From Hemerocallis citrina (taxonomy: Eukaryota; Streptophyta; Magnoliopsida; Asparagales; Asphodelaceae): a DNA stretch of 64,000 bases. Position numbers and translations under genes: made by a program. The stretch covers positions 45,374,754 through 45,438,753 of the forward strand of contig CM030364.1 in the NCBI GenBank assembly GCA_017893485.1, given 5' to 3'. The notes under the pieces were generated by a model. The model saw nothing but the letters and a program-made list of their open reading frames with translations. It ran no database searches and had not been told where the DNA came from. Shown here in pieces: positions 11,684 through 24,966 of the stretch; the first letter of the stretch is position 1; every line of letters starts with the position of its first letter.

Positions 11684-14600
11684 TGTCACACCCCGCTTCC
11701 TAAAAGAAATACGGAATACGGTACGCGATTAAGCCCGGTGGATAGTTTTCACCACCCATACGCTGTACGGATCTACTTGACTCATCACAACAGTAAATAT
11801 AACAATATACTCAACCAGGCATGCATAAATAATTATAATTCAACTATATTTATTCGCAACAATAATGAATATCCAAAACAAATATGAGATCTGAAACAAA
11901 ATAATATCCTGGGACTACAAGACCAAATACAAGTCTCAATATAGTAGCATGAATAAAATAGTTCAACACAAAAACATTTAAGCAAATTTTTTCAATGCGC
12001 AGCTCAAAACTTTTGCTCACCAACTTCAGTAGGCAAGTGATCACCAAAACCTGCTCATATAGCAATCACAAGGAAAATAGGAAAACAGAAAAACATAATG
12101 CCCGTTAGATGCAAGTTCCGGACCGCAAGCAATACAACCAAGAAAATGGAAAGGGAAATAAATAAAATAAAACAGAAAGTACTGACATGGGGATAAGCAA
12201 CAAAGGTGACAGTCTACGAATAACAAAGATGGAAGGATAACAGTAAAGAGTGTAGTAATAACATAACAGTGAAGGCAACGGTAACAGTAACAGGATGTGA
12301 CAGTGAAAGTAGTTGTTCTTATGTTTAATGTTCATTACTATCTACGTAGCACTTCATGCATTCCAAATTATACCACATGGTTGCTACATCAAAAAGTTTC
12401 GTTTTAAGATTTCGTAGTTGAACCTATAGGGAAGTATATTCAGACAAACAGTAACAGTAACAGTAATAATAAATAGTGTCATGGATCATGCCCTCATGCA
12501 TCCTGAGATAAACAGTGGGTACCATAGTAACATTGGGGGAAACAAGTTCCCTTCTGAATACACATTTCTATATTGTCCCCTACAAGATCTTTTCCCTTAA
12601 AAACCCCAGCTTGATTATTTTTCATTATTAAACAGATGTGAAAGAATACAAACAGGGCTAAAGACCTGGAAAGATCAAAGGATAAGTCTAAGATGAATAG
12701 GCACACAAACGGGTGACAAAACAACTTCTAATAGTCAAAACAACGAAACTTTCAGTTCTGGACAGCAAGACACTACTGTACCAAATTTGAGATTTCCGTT
12801 GCAACAGAATTGCAAATCTAGATCCGTTAGAAAATCTGGAAACTAGACTCTCCGCCGAATCCAGTGCATATATACAAGTCATACATCAGCCACAGAAAAC
12901 AGGATTGAAAACAGCATTTAATGCAGAAATTATGTTCAGCCAGAAAATACAAAATCTTGTTTATAAGCATGAAAAGAGTTTAAAATTATCATAATTAAAT
13001 CTGAGAAAAATCTGGAAGATTCCCTAACATATTTAGTCTCAAAATATAAAATATCATGAATTTATATTATATATATATAGTCAATAAAATTGGAAAAACA
13101 GAGTAATGCAACAAAACTTCGAATCTGAAAGTTCAGACACAGCAGTACCAATACAGAGATATTCACAAAATACAATTCGGAATCCAGATCCGTCAAAAGG
13201 ATGATAAAATAGATAAATCAGGCTACAATTTATATTCACAAAGTTTTCATCAATAATGAATAGAATCAGATTGAAAATATAATTCTTTACTTAACAGCAT
13301 GCAGTTTGGAAATATAACGATTGGTATGATAAGCATGAAATGAGATACAAAATTCATTAATTAATTCCATAAGAATTTGGGATTGATCCCAGTCATGTCC
13401 AAACATACTCAGCAAAATATAGATTTCATGTTCTACTTTTAATATCAGTTTTAAAATAATATTTCATACAGAAATCATATAATTTAGAATCTGGAATAGA
13501 CGATATGACTGCTATAAAACTACAATAACTCATGCATCGAAAATCGGAATTTAGATCCGTCTAAAGTTCTGAAAATGGCTACAAATCATGTTCACAAATT
13601 TATTTATTATACTGATATTAATAGGGTCAAAATTACTGTACAAAAGTAGGACAACAGTGAAACAAAAGTTGTTTTATGCATTTTATCGAATAGTTTAGTT
13701 ACAAACGATCCAATCTAAGATGGCATACAAAGAATGGCATATGGGTCACTCAAATCAGTATGTCTTGTGTATTAATGGTCTAAAATGAGATGGCACTCAA
13801 CAAACATTCATGCAGCAATCATCTACAACATACAATATGTGTCATAACAACCATACAATCAAGATGTCCATCTAATCTAATTGTTTACATGCAACGGATG
13901 TCAACTACTGTGAACTACTCATGATCAAGAGATGAAGGAACGGATAAACTAACAAAATATGGTCATCATGAGGGTAATAACAATTTCATGGGAGACTACT
14001 TACGGTATTTAACTTATGACAAAAAGACACATACAAGTTACTTGCCTAAAAACAACGACGAAGATGAAGATTAGAATAACGGAAACGGATCCCGAACAAC
14101 GAACACAACGAACAAGAAAACGCATGAACAAGGAGCGAGATCCAACACCAACCAAAACCCGTGCTGTGTATGTGCTCACACGCACACAACAAAATAGCGG
14201 AAACATCAACAGCAATCGAAGAGCGATGGCAGCACAACGTCAGCCTCGGCAAGAGACGGCGACGACAGCGACTAGGACCGGGCGGCGACCGTCGACCACA
14301 GTAGAAGATGTCGACAGCGAAGAAGACTAGGTGGCACTGCGAGGGACTAGGTCGTTGTGGCTCGAATGGGGACAGGGACAGCAGGGGTGTGCAACAAAGA
14401 GGGAAAGAGGAGAGGGGGTCTGCGGTGGGGTTTGCTGGCATCAGGGGTAGGACGACGATAGTGAAGGAGGAGAGAGAGGGATCGGAAGTAGGGTTAGATG
14501 ACGGCTGGGAGAGAAAGGAAGTATTAGGGTTTTGGTAATTTTGTTTAGGGAGTTTAGTGGGGTTTAAATAGAGTCAATATGGATTTGGGTGAACTGGGTA

Positions 14601-14859
14601 GTATCCAACAGGAAGAAAAGAGTCCAATAAAAGACAAATAGGCTATGAAATAGGTTTAAACAATAAACAATGACAAGAACAAATTTGTAGATCAATCAAA
14701 TGAGAATAAAATGGCTAAATCAAATAGAAATGAATCACAAGGAGAACAACAACATACAATTCAAGGGACGAAAATCAACAAAAATCAGAAATAAAATAAA
14801 ATACCCATGAATTTAATTAAATACAAATAAAAATACAAAAATGAGTAACAGGGGTTACA
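11684..14859 (-). repeat. 5' LTR of the gypsy element (right copy)
   Basis: Begins TGTCACACC at the plus-strand left edge and ends GGGGTTACA at 14859, so on the element's own strand it reads TGTAACCCC...GGTGTGACA with canonical TG/CA ends. It matches the left LTR at 4545-7705. The target duplication GGTTC follows directly at 14860-14864. A conserved CTATTTAAAC box on the minus strand lies at 14562-14571. Confidence 0.92.
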
Positions 14860-17722
14860 GGTTCACTCTCGTCGCTGCTGTAGTAGTGGTGGCCATTACC
14901 TTTTGTTTTACCCACTATGTCCGGAATCGCAATCGTCCGGTTCACTCCCGTCGCTGTCCAAATAAATGGAGATACAGTAATTCTGCCTTCTGAACCTCAC
15001 CAAAAGCTGATGTATAGACACTAGGGCCCCTTCCCGAAGGACGTAGAGCCTTTCCCGTAGAGTCTCGCTCACAGGGCCTTCCTCTAAGCCTCCTGCTCGC
15101 ATTGATCAACATAGGACCTGACGGATATAGGGTTTCCCCAAATCCGTTATCCTTGTCCTTACACTAGACTAGAATTTGCAGTCGAGACGACATCGTCCCA
15201 CTAGTCCTCATCAAAAGTTGTTACGGGCTTTTAGGCACGCATGCCGAGAGTCGCAGAGCCTTACTCCTTCCCCAAGAGTCTTGTTCGGCGCTCCCTGCCC
15301 ATGTTAAATGGAACTTAGGACTTGGCTAGGCGTGACGACGCCATGCGTCCCCCCGACAGACGAACACAACACCCACTAATGCCTATCCTTAATCAATTAG
15401 TTAGGCGATCTAGTTTTACACGACTAATCAATTAGTTAGGCGATCCATCAACTAGTCTCTCACCTAACTTAAGTGTCACAACTTGATGTTTTATAACCAC
15501 TAATTAAGTTCTAGTTGTAGGTATCTTTTATTCAACCTAACTCATCTCTTCTTGAACTTAACCCAACCTACGCTAGGGTCTAAACTTGGCTCTCAAGCCC
15601 TGCCGACAATAAGGGCCCACAAAAACTTGCGAATCGACCACGTCGATCGCCACCGCCCGTCACGTTTGGATTCACACACCACCTCGGCCCGAAACAAATC
15701 GCTGCTACTGCTAATCATCGCGCTCCATGTCCTCTCAACAAGTGGTAGTTCCTACGATGCTAGATTTTCACCTTAGACGGCAAGCACATAAGTGCCCGAG
15801 TCGTCACTCCAACACGTACGGGGTCTCAGGTCTCTAAACTACCCGCCACAAAGTCTCATCCAATACGGGCCTAGTTCTAGGGTCTCAATATTCTATCAAG
15901 ATGATCCTAAAATTTATTCATAGTGTAAGTCCTAAACTAAGACATCATGAATGGGAGAAATCTATCCCAATTCCAATAACAATCACACATCCACATATCC
16001 CAACTCTATTCTAGTCCATCACTAAGGACTAAGAAATAACCATAACATAGCTAAGATGACCTAAATCAGTCTAAAATTATTTCACATCAGTACCCAAGCA
16101 AAATATGGCTTATAAATAACATCCACAACACCCAATTAGTCATACAAGGCCCAATCACATCATTGTCACTTCAAACAGTAAATTCAGGGTGGGATCTGAC
16201 AGAATTAGTCTACAATAAAAATCATATAAAATAGCACACCAAATTTTACATTCTTAGGCTTTCTGGACAGATCTAGGTGTTCTCTACACCTTCTTAGGTA
16301 AACATTTTCACTAATTTGATATTTAACATGCTCAAAATCTTGATTATTTAACATGCAGTAAAATCATTTCCAGAACAGAGCACTTAGCGTATAGTGTTAA
16401 AAAAAATTATCTTATATATCAAATGATACTCGATTGACATGAAATTTACGAATCAAACACATAACATGCATTCACAACACATATACAAAAATCAGATGAT
16501 TCTACTAAATGGATCTTGAGTTATACCTCTTTGAACATTAGCTAAAAACAGAGCAATAACAGCAATAGTTTTATTCTGTTCAAACCGTATGTTAAGTTGC
16601 ATGATTTTTTGGCTATATCTACACATATCCAAACACAGTGAAATTTGAAACTTAAGCTCTAGACAGGCATTAGAACATCATAATTTCATTTTAAGTCATT
16701 CTCATGAGAAAATAATGAGAAAGTCTTTTATGCTACGAAAGTAACATGCAGCCTATTCTATTCTGCTTCAAACCGGCATGCAACGATGTATTTTTGATTA
16801 ATTATAACAAAAATAAAATATATCTAGAAAAATCACTGAAGGTGTACGACACATGTATGATCCTCTCATAAAAATTTCAGGTTAATATATCAATTTGATT
16901 TCAAGTCATCGACTTCGTACTGACAGACAAATTTTAGCTTTTTAATTAGTGTTACTGGTTTGACTTCTTTTAGTAAGAATCTAGCCATTAGACTTCTAAT
17001 CTTTTGCATGCAATAAATTTTAGACATCATGCACGAATTTAAACTAACATCCAACCATTTCACAACAATAAAAACAACCACAAGTCTAGAAACACCCACC
17101 TTGATTTTGTGATGAAAGTGATGTTCTACAAGCTCCTAGCTTCAATGTTGACCCTCTTGCTCCTAGCTCCTTGCCTTCTTGGCTCCTTGGCTCCTTGCCT
17201 TCTTGGCTCCTTGGCTCCTCTTCCTTGGTTTCTCTTCTTCCAAATCAGTAGCTATCAACAAAAGGTCCCTCTTTCTCTCTTGTTCTTTTTTTTTCTTTTC
17301 TCTTGAATAGTGGAAGAAGTATGAAGTGAAAATGAGAAGTAGAGTTAGGGTAAGATTGTAATATCCCGGTCGGATATATATACCAGTCTGTATACATCTG
17401 TATTGTATCAAATTGGTACTGTAATCTTTCGAGCCGTTAATAAAATTATTTTTAGTATTATTTCTGAATTAAAATATTTTTGGTAGCTATTATTCGTTTT
17501 AAATAATAAAAATTATCTGTATAGACAGATATATGTACGTATATGCATCGTATCGATTTTGTACGTTTGTACGAAATCATGTAGTATGTGATTATTGAAA
17601 ATTATATCTCATTTTTGATCAATCATGGTCAAATAGAAGGTTAGGATTGGATTAGGGTGTCGATTGCAATTTAAAATTTGCAAGTGGCTTCATTCTCCAC
17701 CACAAACCCTCTCCCCTTCTCC

Positions 17723-17729
17723 TATAAAA
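17723..17729 (+). promoter_or_regulatory. Putative LTR TATA box
   Basis: TATAAAA lies in a C-rich context (CTTCTCCTATAAAACCCC), about 370 bases from the LTR start, followed by a purine-rich leader-like stretch. It is the best promoter candidate in this solo LTR and supports plus orientation. Confidence 0.5.
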
Positions 17730-18983
17730 CCCCACCAACCCTCCATGGCCGGCCAACACTCTCAAAGGGCAAGAAAGCCCTCTTTTCATTTGTGTTTTTC
17801 TTCATCTCTTCTCATCTCATCCTTCTTCTTGCTTGTTTTATTTTTTTAGAAAAATAATTGAGAAGAAAAGAAAGGAAAAGAGAGATCAAAATCAAAAGAA
17901 AACATTGGGTTCTCTTTTCATGAAGAGCAAGAACAAGGAGCAAGAACAAGGAAGGAGAGGAAAGAGCTGGCAAGTCCTTCCAATGATTTTTGGGTGGGGG
18001 TTCTCAACTTTTGATGGTTATTATTATTGTTATTCGCTTATTATGTGAAGTTCTTGGACTAATTTCATGTGCATATGAGTAGTATAGATAGAAAGGGTTT
18101 AAATGCCAAGATTAAAGTAGTAGAACTAAAGCAAAAACCCTAAAGATTCAATCTTTTAGGTTTGATGGTTAGAATTAATTTGTTATGCTAAATTTGAAAT
18201 CTTGTGCCTAAATTAATTACAGAGGTTCTTATATGTGTTATTATCATGTTCTAATTTTTATAGAATTTTCTGAGTTGATTTGATGGGCGAAACAAATTGT
18301 TTTCCCAAAACAGCGAGCATTAAAAAGAAATCACTGTTTTGGTTGATTCGACTTGTATTCAAGGGACTGGATTTTGAGTTTCTTATGGAATTTGGAAAAG
18401 TGATCAACTAGAAAGTTTTAGTAGATGTTCTCCCTTTCCAAAATTTTCTATTTGGTTAGATTCCGATAAGTATTGCAAAAGTTATGAGCTTTACAAATCT
18501 CAGCAGCCAGTTTTTTGGCTAAAGCTCGCTGTTTGGATTCATCGAAGTTTTTGTACCTTTTAATGACTGAATCTGAGAAGTTCATCAACTAGAGAACTGT
18601 ATTAGAGTCTCTCACCTTTCCAAAATATCCTATTTGGTTAGATTCTGATAAGCGAAGCAAGAATTATGATCCTTACAAAATCTCAGCGGCAGGCCTTTTG
18701 GCTGAAAGCTCACTGTTTGGATTGTTCGAAGTTTTTGGACCTCTTACTTAATAAATTTGGAAAAGTGATCAACTAGAGAGTTGTAGTATAGTTTCTCATC
18801 TTTCCAAAATGCCTTATTTGGTTAGATTTCGATAAGCGGAGCAAGAGTTATGACCCTTTCAAAATTACAGCAACTGGCCTTTTGGCTGAAAGCTCGCTGT
18901 TTGGATTGTTCGAAGTTTTTGTACCTTTTAATGACTGAATCTGAGAAGTTCAAAAACTAGAGAATTGTAGTAGAGTCTCTCAC

Positions 18984-21974
18984 TGTAACACCCCGAATTC
19001 CAAAATACAACTGAATTCGAGTTCCACAGGATCTTTACACTTCTTTCGTACAATTTTACAAGGAAATAAAAACTTTTCTTTCATCAGAGTCATTACACTT
19101 GTACATTATCACAGCAGAAGCAATATTACAATAAATTACATGAAACAACATTAAAATAGTCCTGCGCAGCATGTATACTTCAATTGTGTCAATCATCTTT
19201 ACCCTGCATATAAAACTATGGGCGCGTCAGTTCATTCAACTGACGAAATATTATACACAGCCATCCTCTCTATGCCGAAAACAGTATAACGATTCTCATT
19301 TCTTAGTAAACCACAAACTTGTCACAAACAAAGCTAAAGGGACTATCCTATTGATGTCGTGTTGTGAATGTGCCCTTAGTCCTTAATGCAATTATTTATA
19401 TTATATGACACTAATGCGCACTTGTTCAGAGTCTATGCAGCCCATACTACATAGGTCCGAGGGCAAGCCCTTAATCGTTCTTCTTCTTGTAGGGTTCAAT
19501 CCCTCGCCATGACTTAATCTACTACTGTAATTACGGTAAGTATCCTAGATGTTTTCTGACCTACGAACTCATGTCTAGGCGCCCTGGAGGGAATCCCAAC
19601 GCACTGACACATGACTCATCATGTAGGCATCCTGTGGTAATTCAGCTCCTACCATATAAATGACACCACCCGCAGTCGTCAAACACCCCACGAGCGTCGC
19701 CACCGGGACGGTACTCTGGAGCAGTATCCACATCCTATCATGACTCATCATGGGACATCCTGTGAATACTCTCATGCCGCCAATCCAATGGCCCTCATAC
19801 TCAATGTTTTTCTCTTACTTTCATCATGTTTTTACTATGTATCTAGTCCTTAATTTAATTGAATCATGAATAAAATCAATCTCTTAGAATGTAGCACTTC
19901 CACTATACCGGTCTTATTCATTTAATTTCACATGACCCAACCTTGGTCTTCTCATTTCAAAATATCATTTCACAATTCTTTCATTGCCGGTATAAGGCTT
20001 GGCTATACCCTAATTCTCAATTTCAACTCACAATTACAATATCGAGCTTTCATACTCGTAAGATCTTTTCATGATTAATCACAATTCATGTTTCATAACC
20101 ATAGCATTCATGTTCATAAAACCTTTCATAATCATCAGGATATTTCGATTCACTTCATATACAATTTCATGCGAAAGACAAATAAAGTTCACTTTTCTAA
20201 TTTGTCAGATTCAATCTTCATTCTTTCCAAAAACTCTTTTTCAAGTTCTTTCAAACAGCATATTTATTTTTTATTTCGAGGCAATTTAAAATCTGAGAAG
20301 TCAAAATAGTCTGAACAGTCGACTCTTGGAGCATAGTCGGTGACTGTTCAGCAAAAGATTAAAAGACTCAAGAAAAATGGTCGGGACAGTCGACTGTTAA
20401 CTTAGCCAGTCGGCTGTTCTGCAAAGATTTAAAAACTCAAAAATAAAAGATCAGGGCAGTCGACTGTTACATTATGATCGGTCGACTGTTCAGCAAAGAT
20501 TAATAGCTCGAAAAATAAATACTCAGAGCAGTCGACCGTTTTAGCCTAACGGTCGACTGACACTGCTAGGTTTTTCAGATTCCCAAAATATTTTAGTTCT
20601 TTCTCTTCTCTTTTGAAAACAAAAAATTTCCAGAATTAAAATACATTCAATTCTACAGTAACCAGTATTTTTAAAGTTATTTTTCTCTCTTTTAAAACAT
20701 GTATTTAGCCTTAGATTGCATATTATGAACACTATTTCGACATTTGAAAAACTATTATATAATTGGTCATAAATAAAGATAATTTCTCCCACAAAATTCG
20801 CTACTATGATATTTGCTTACTCATTGATAACTAGGATATTTTGAGAGCACAAAATCAACTCTATAAGTGAGTAACTTCCATTTTCACTAATTAATCTACA
20901 CATGGTGCATTCGATTATTTGTATGCAAAAGAACATTCTTTTTCATTTATTCTAATTTTCACATGATGTATATAGCCTAGGAAATTTCATTACATCTATT
21001 AACAATCATTTCAATCAACTCAGCTTTAACACACTAATCTACTCTAGCATTTTTAATCAATCAACATGGTTCTAACTCCTTACTAACGAATTTCACATAA
21101 AACATAATTAGCATGCATTCTAATGTTTATAACAATGAGAAACATACACTTTTACTCCTAGTTAATACCTCTAGTAATCAATCAACACACATTTGCTAAT
21201 TAACAATTCTCTTCTAGTTAGGCAAGCATGCATTTTATTTCAACTAGTAGCTTACAATAACAATTCAATTTCATTCCCTAGCATGATTTCTACTCTAGAA
21301 GTCATGAGAAATACCCACCTTTTGAAGAAAACCAATGAGAAATCTCCTAGAGCCTCCTAGAAAGCGAGCGAGTGCCTTCTCCTCCTAGATTGCAATGCAC
21401 GAACTCCTTCCCTTGCTCCTTGCCAAAAACCGAGAGCTCCTAGTAGTGACGGCCGGCCTCCAATGGGGGTACACACATACACTCACTCACACTAATATAT
21501 CTCCTATATAATGTCTTCTTTCAATATTTGCTTTAGTGTAGAATACAAGTATGAAGGGGGGTATTTATACTAATTTTAGAATAGATTGGAAGGCTAGGAT
21601 TTGTTGGATAGTTATAGAATGGAGGGCTAGGATAGGAGAGGAAGTTGTAGCAAAATATTCACAGTTTGTCTCTACATGACAAATGTGACCTTTTAATTGA
21701 TTTATTAAATTTGTGGGTTTCACAATTAGTGGGCTTATGCTTGTAGGCCAAGACAATAAATTAATAATTTATTAAAGTGGGCTTAAACAAATAAAATATT
21801 ATTTTAGGCTTTAGAAATAGGCTTTTAGAAAAAAAAAGGAAAATAATTGTTCATACTAAAAATGAAATTTTACATATAAAATAAAATAAATAAATAATAT
21901 ACACATGAAATTTGCACGTGCGTAACACATGAAAAAATCAATATTTTATTAAAATAAAAGTTTAGGGTATTACA
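18984..21974 (-). mobile_element. Solo LTR (2,991 bp) with CTCAC target duplication
   Basis: The ends are TGTAACACCCCG and GGGTATTACA, and CTCAC occurs at both 18979-18983 and 21975-21979. Landmarks shared with the LTRs at 3937 and 53016 (a CGTCAGT...ACTGACG pair, CCCATACTACA, CCCTCGCCATG) place it in the same family and orientation. A GTATAAATAC box on the minus strand at 21561-21570 fits the promoter. No internal region remains. The insertion separates two halves of the repeat sequence in the host LTR. Confidence 0.9.
20303..20575. repeat. Tandem ~70 bp repeats centred on CAGTCGACTG
   Basis: About four units each carry one or two copies of the palindrome CAGTCGACTGTT or a close variant, separated by AT-rich spacers containing TTCAGCAAAGATTA-like sequence. 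They lie inside the solo LTR at 18984-21974. Similar GTCGACTG palindromes occur in the unrelated copia LTR near 25385-25475 and 26210-26320. Confidence 0.8.
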
Positions 21975-24459
21975 CTCACCTTTTCAAAAAGTCCTATTTC
22001 GTTAAATTTCGATAAGTATAGCAAAAGTTATGAGCTTGGAAAGTTTCAGCTTTTGGCTGCACTGTTATTGTTTGAAATGGTGTTTAACGGACCGGATCTT
22101 GAGTTTCTTACCGAATCTGAAAAAGTGTTCAACTAGAAAGATGTAGTAGATGTTCTCACCTTTTTAAAAATGTCTAATTTTGTCGAATTCCGTTAAGCGC
22201 TGCACTGTTTGCTTCTAGGTTGTTAGAAGGCTTTTTATGTCTATTTTGTGTACTCATTAGTAGTATGCATATATTAGGTTGTTAGAAGATTCTTCTGTTG
22301 CTTCTAATTATAAAAGATCAAGTTTTACTAGTGAGCATATTATTTTGCTTCTCGGGTATTAGAAAACTTTTATGTTGCTTTTGTGTATAAAAGATCAAGT
22401 TTTGCTAGTAGCATGTTATTTTGCTTCTAGGTTGTTAGAAGACTTTTATAGTTGCTTGTATATGATTCATTTGTCGCATACACAGCCATTTGGCTCGTAT
22501 GTAATTCATTGGCTCATTCGTAGCTAGTTGGCTCGTATGTAAGTTGTTTTACTCGTATGTAGCTTATTAGCTAGTACACATTTGTTGTGCTCGTCTAGAG
22601 TGATATCATTCCCCTAAGAGCCAGCGACCATCAAGACGTGTATTTATTTTACTCCTCATTGGACTGTGGATGAGTCACCCCTTGTGCACCGTCAGATCAA
22701 AACCTATCTAGGTTGATAGTGGATCGGGAGTGTAGACGGAATCCAAGTTCAGGGCAGTAGCATGCGAATACGTTTGTATTGCCGGGGTCTTGGATCGATA
22801 GGCTATGAACAGGATACTTTGAGATTCTGGTAAGTTTAGGTTAGGCACCTAGTAGAATTATCTTGCGAAGTCTAACTTAAGCCCTAGAATGTTGTGTTAG
22901 TACTGTTGTCATCCCTCGGATTGTTTAGGGTTAGTGACATCGTTAGGGTCGTAACTTATGGCTATTACTACTTAACCTTTATTTATTATCATTTTCTCGC
23001 CGAAGGAAAAGAGTTGGTTTTAAGGGTGATATCTTATGATCCGACCTATTCTATAGGCCAACACTAGGTGGTGTTATTGGTTGTACCCTTCCTGTCAAAG
23101 GGTACGGTCTGTGCCTTCTCACGAGTTGGGAGCACGGGATCCGTATCTCGTCTGTTAATTCTGAAGTACCATGATAAGGGTGGGAGTAATTCCTGTCGGA
23201 GCTAGGAATGGACCCCCGAAACTCCGTCATGCACTATATCATGAAGGGCGAACAAGCTATAGACTACGGTCTATCTGCTAGGGGGCTACAGGGGATGCTT
23301 CGAGCTAACCTGTGCTATCCGATACCCTACGTTCATCAGATTTTTGAGTGAGGTCCACTACACTGGGTAGTAGTGGCAAATATAGACACCATGAGCTGAC
23401 TGCATTGGTGGAACTTGACCACGTCTGCGACCTCATCAGTCACGTTGTATCTTCAGAAATATGTTGAGCACAAGAGTAGAATTCATGGTGCGGGTTCAAA
23501 TCCCTATATATGAATAAACGGCTTGTTATGGGCATATGTGGTATGGGACGCATACTGTTTCGGAGACTCGCTTGCATTAGAATAAGAGTATCCTTGCATT
23601 AGAGAATAAGTCATAGCATACACCGACACATCAATTATATATATACATGTTTCTCTTTTCATCAATCTGTTTGTTTAAAGTTGAGAATCGCTGCTAGTCA
23701 TCAGCCTTAAAGCGTCAGTATATATACTGACGTTCCTATTTCAATAGGTACTGGATAGTAAAATTACAGGTAGTGGATTGCAAAGCTACAGGTACAGTAT
23801 TCAGAAGGATGCAAGGCAAAATAAGCAAAGTGTTGCTTTATTTCAATTGTAATATATGTTGGTTACCATTGTAACATCTATTGTAATTTATTTATGTTGA
23901 GAAGCATCCAAGTGAAGTACCAAGTATTATATATTATTCATTATACTCTGATGTAATTCTTATTGAAAGTTTGTAACACTTGGGCTTGTATGGCATTATT
24001 GTAATACTGATGTAATGTATTGCAGTTTTATAACATTTGGACTTGTAATACATTTGTGTTGAATAAAAAATTTTAAAATTTCCTGTTTTTCTGTGTATTG
24101 TGGCTAATTGAAGGGAAACATTCTGGCTTATGTCACAGTTTTCCAGTGTATGGAAATCGGGGCGTTACTGAGATGAGGGGAGTTAAATGGAGAGTGGGGG
24201 ATGGATGTGGCCAGGATTTCATGCAAGGGGGAGGGAGAGGATGGAGCTTCATGCATTGGGTGAGAGTGAAGGTAGAGTGTAGGAGTGGAGAAGGTCTCTT
24301 GGGTTTTCACAATTCATCATGATCGGGAATATTTTCAAATGAGCTCCAAAACCCTATCTTTTCCCTCCTTCTCTATGCATGGCCAGCCAATCTCATGGGC
24401 CATTTCATTTCTTTATTATTATTATTTTAGATCAAATCCTATTGGGCTTCTCAGGCCCA

Positions 24460-24469
<10 letters not shown>

Positions 24470-24515
<46 letters not shown>

Positions 24516-24615
24516 GGGGTTTTTACAGTATCATCCGGGGTCAAGATGAAAAAGTCATATGAACAAAAAAATACTATATTTTTAATTTTGAGTAAAACTA
24601 GATGAGAAAATCTTC

Positions 24616-24664
<49 letters not shown>
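24470..24664. repeat. Two AT dinucleotide microsatellites
   Basis: Runs of (TA)n at about 24470-24511 and 24618-24664, separated by ~105 bases that include the end of the outer LTR at 24527. The hydrophobic Tyr/Ile frames across them are artefacts of the repeat. Confidence 0.95.
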
Positions 24665-24666
<2 letters not shown>

Positions 24667-24966
24667 CCGTGCCCTCGAGCATATCGGAGCCAAGCACCCG
24701 GATATCAACCTTCAGAGGCTTTCCTTCTTGATGAGGATAGATGAGCCCCCCTAGCCAACTAGAATAAAGACTCCGGGTCTAGAGATTTTGGCAAACCAAG
24801 AGCCCCTCGGCTCAATCGCCTAGGCCGAGGAGGCTCTCCCCATCCCCGTCGTCGAGAGGGGGTATTCATCCAAGCATTAGGTTTTTGGCTTCTTATTTTT
24901 ATCCATCCTTGTTGCAGACTGCCACCCCTTTTCTGTTGTAATATGATATTTTGAAATGAACAAAAC
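24665..24966. other. Unassigned GC-richer fragment
   Basis: A ~270-base stretch between the AT tract and the copia LTR. It contains an inverted pair around CCTCGGCTC...GAGG and no readable gene. The composition resembles the GC-rich gypsy sequence at 60-64 kb, so it may be a scrap of such an element, but I could not align it to any feature here. Confidence 0.2.

Larger units (their letters stand above)
4545..14859 (-). mobile_element. Complete chromodomain Ty3/gypsy element (Tekay/Del-like), decayed
   Basis: Two ~3.17 kb LTRs flank a 4.0 kb internal region on the minus strand. The five bases GGTTC occur immediately outside both ends (4540-4544 and 14860-14864), a clean target-site duplication. 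Pol order is protease, RT, RNase H, integrase, chromodomain-like tail, the gypsy order. Very long LTRs and the integrase tail point to the Tekay/Del lineage of chromoviruses. Gag is missing and pol is broken, so the copy cannot move by itself. It sits inside the outer LTR at 3937-24527. Confidence 0.92.
17357..24168 (+). mobile_element. Plus-strand solo LTR (~3.8 kb), split by a nested solo LTR
   Basis: Starts TGTAATATCCCGG and ends GGGGCGTTACT, with a near-matching five-base duplication outside (AAGAT before, GAGAT after). Removing the insertion at 18984-21979 leaves ~3.8 kb. A TATAAAA box at 17723-17729 supports plus orientation. Near 18480-18980 and again from 21980 there are ~180-base repeats around GCTCGCTGTTTGGATTGTTC and CCTATTTGGTTAGATT. 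From 22580 to 23600 it is moderately GC-rich without any long frame. No internal coding region or second LTR is present, so it is best explained as a solo LTR left by recombination. Element family not determined. Confidence 0.65.
3937..24527 (-). mobile_element. 5' LTR of outer gypsy element, split by nested insertions
   Basis: The plus-strand edge GTAATGCCCCGAATCC and the right edge GGGGTTTTTACA match the inverted LTR ends (TGTAACRCCCC...GGGTATTACA) of the two solo LTRs at 18984 and 53016. Internal landmarks also agree: a stretch containing CCCATACTACA followed by CCCTCGCCATG. With the 10.3 kb gypsy element (4545-14859) and the solo LTR (17357-24168) removed, about 3.45 kb of LTR remains. 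Its pieces are 3937-4544, 14860-17356 and 24169-24527. The ~2.5 kb piece at 14865-17356 contains no gene; near 17110-17230 it holds a CTCCTTGCC minisatellite. Confidence 0.75.

Noticed and set aside
17109..17306. 65-codon frame that looks like a signal peptide or membrane segment (LLLLAPCLLGSLAPCLLGS)
   Set aside because: It is a translation of a CTCCTTGCCTTCTTGG minisatellite in the outer gypsy LTR, with related sequence in the other LTRs of the family; no gene context.
24285..24605. 106-codon frame with a long Tyr/Ile run
   Set aside because: It crosses an AT microsatellite and an LTR boundary.
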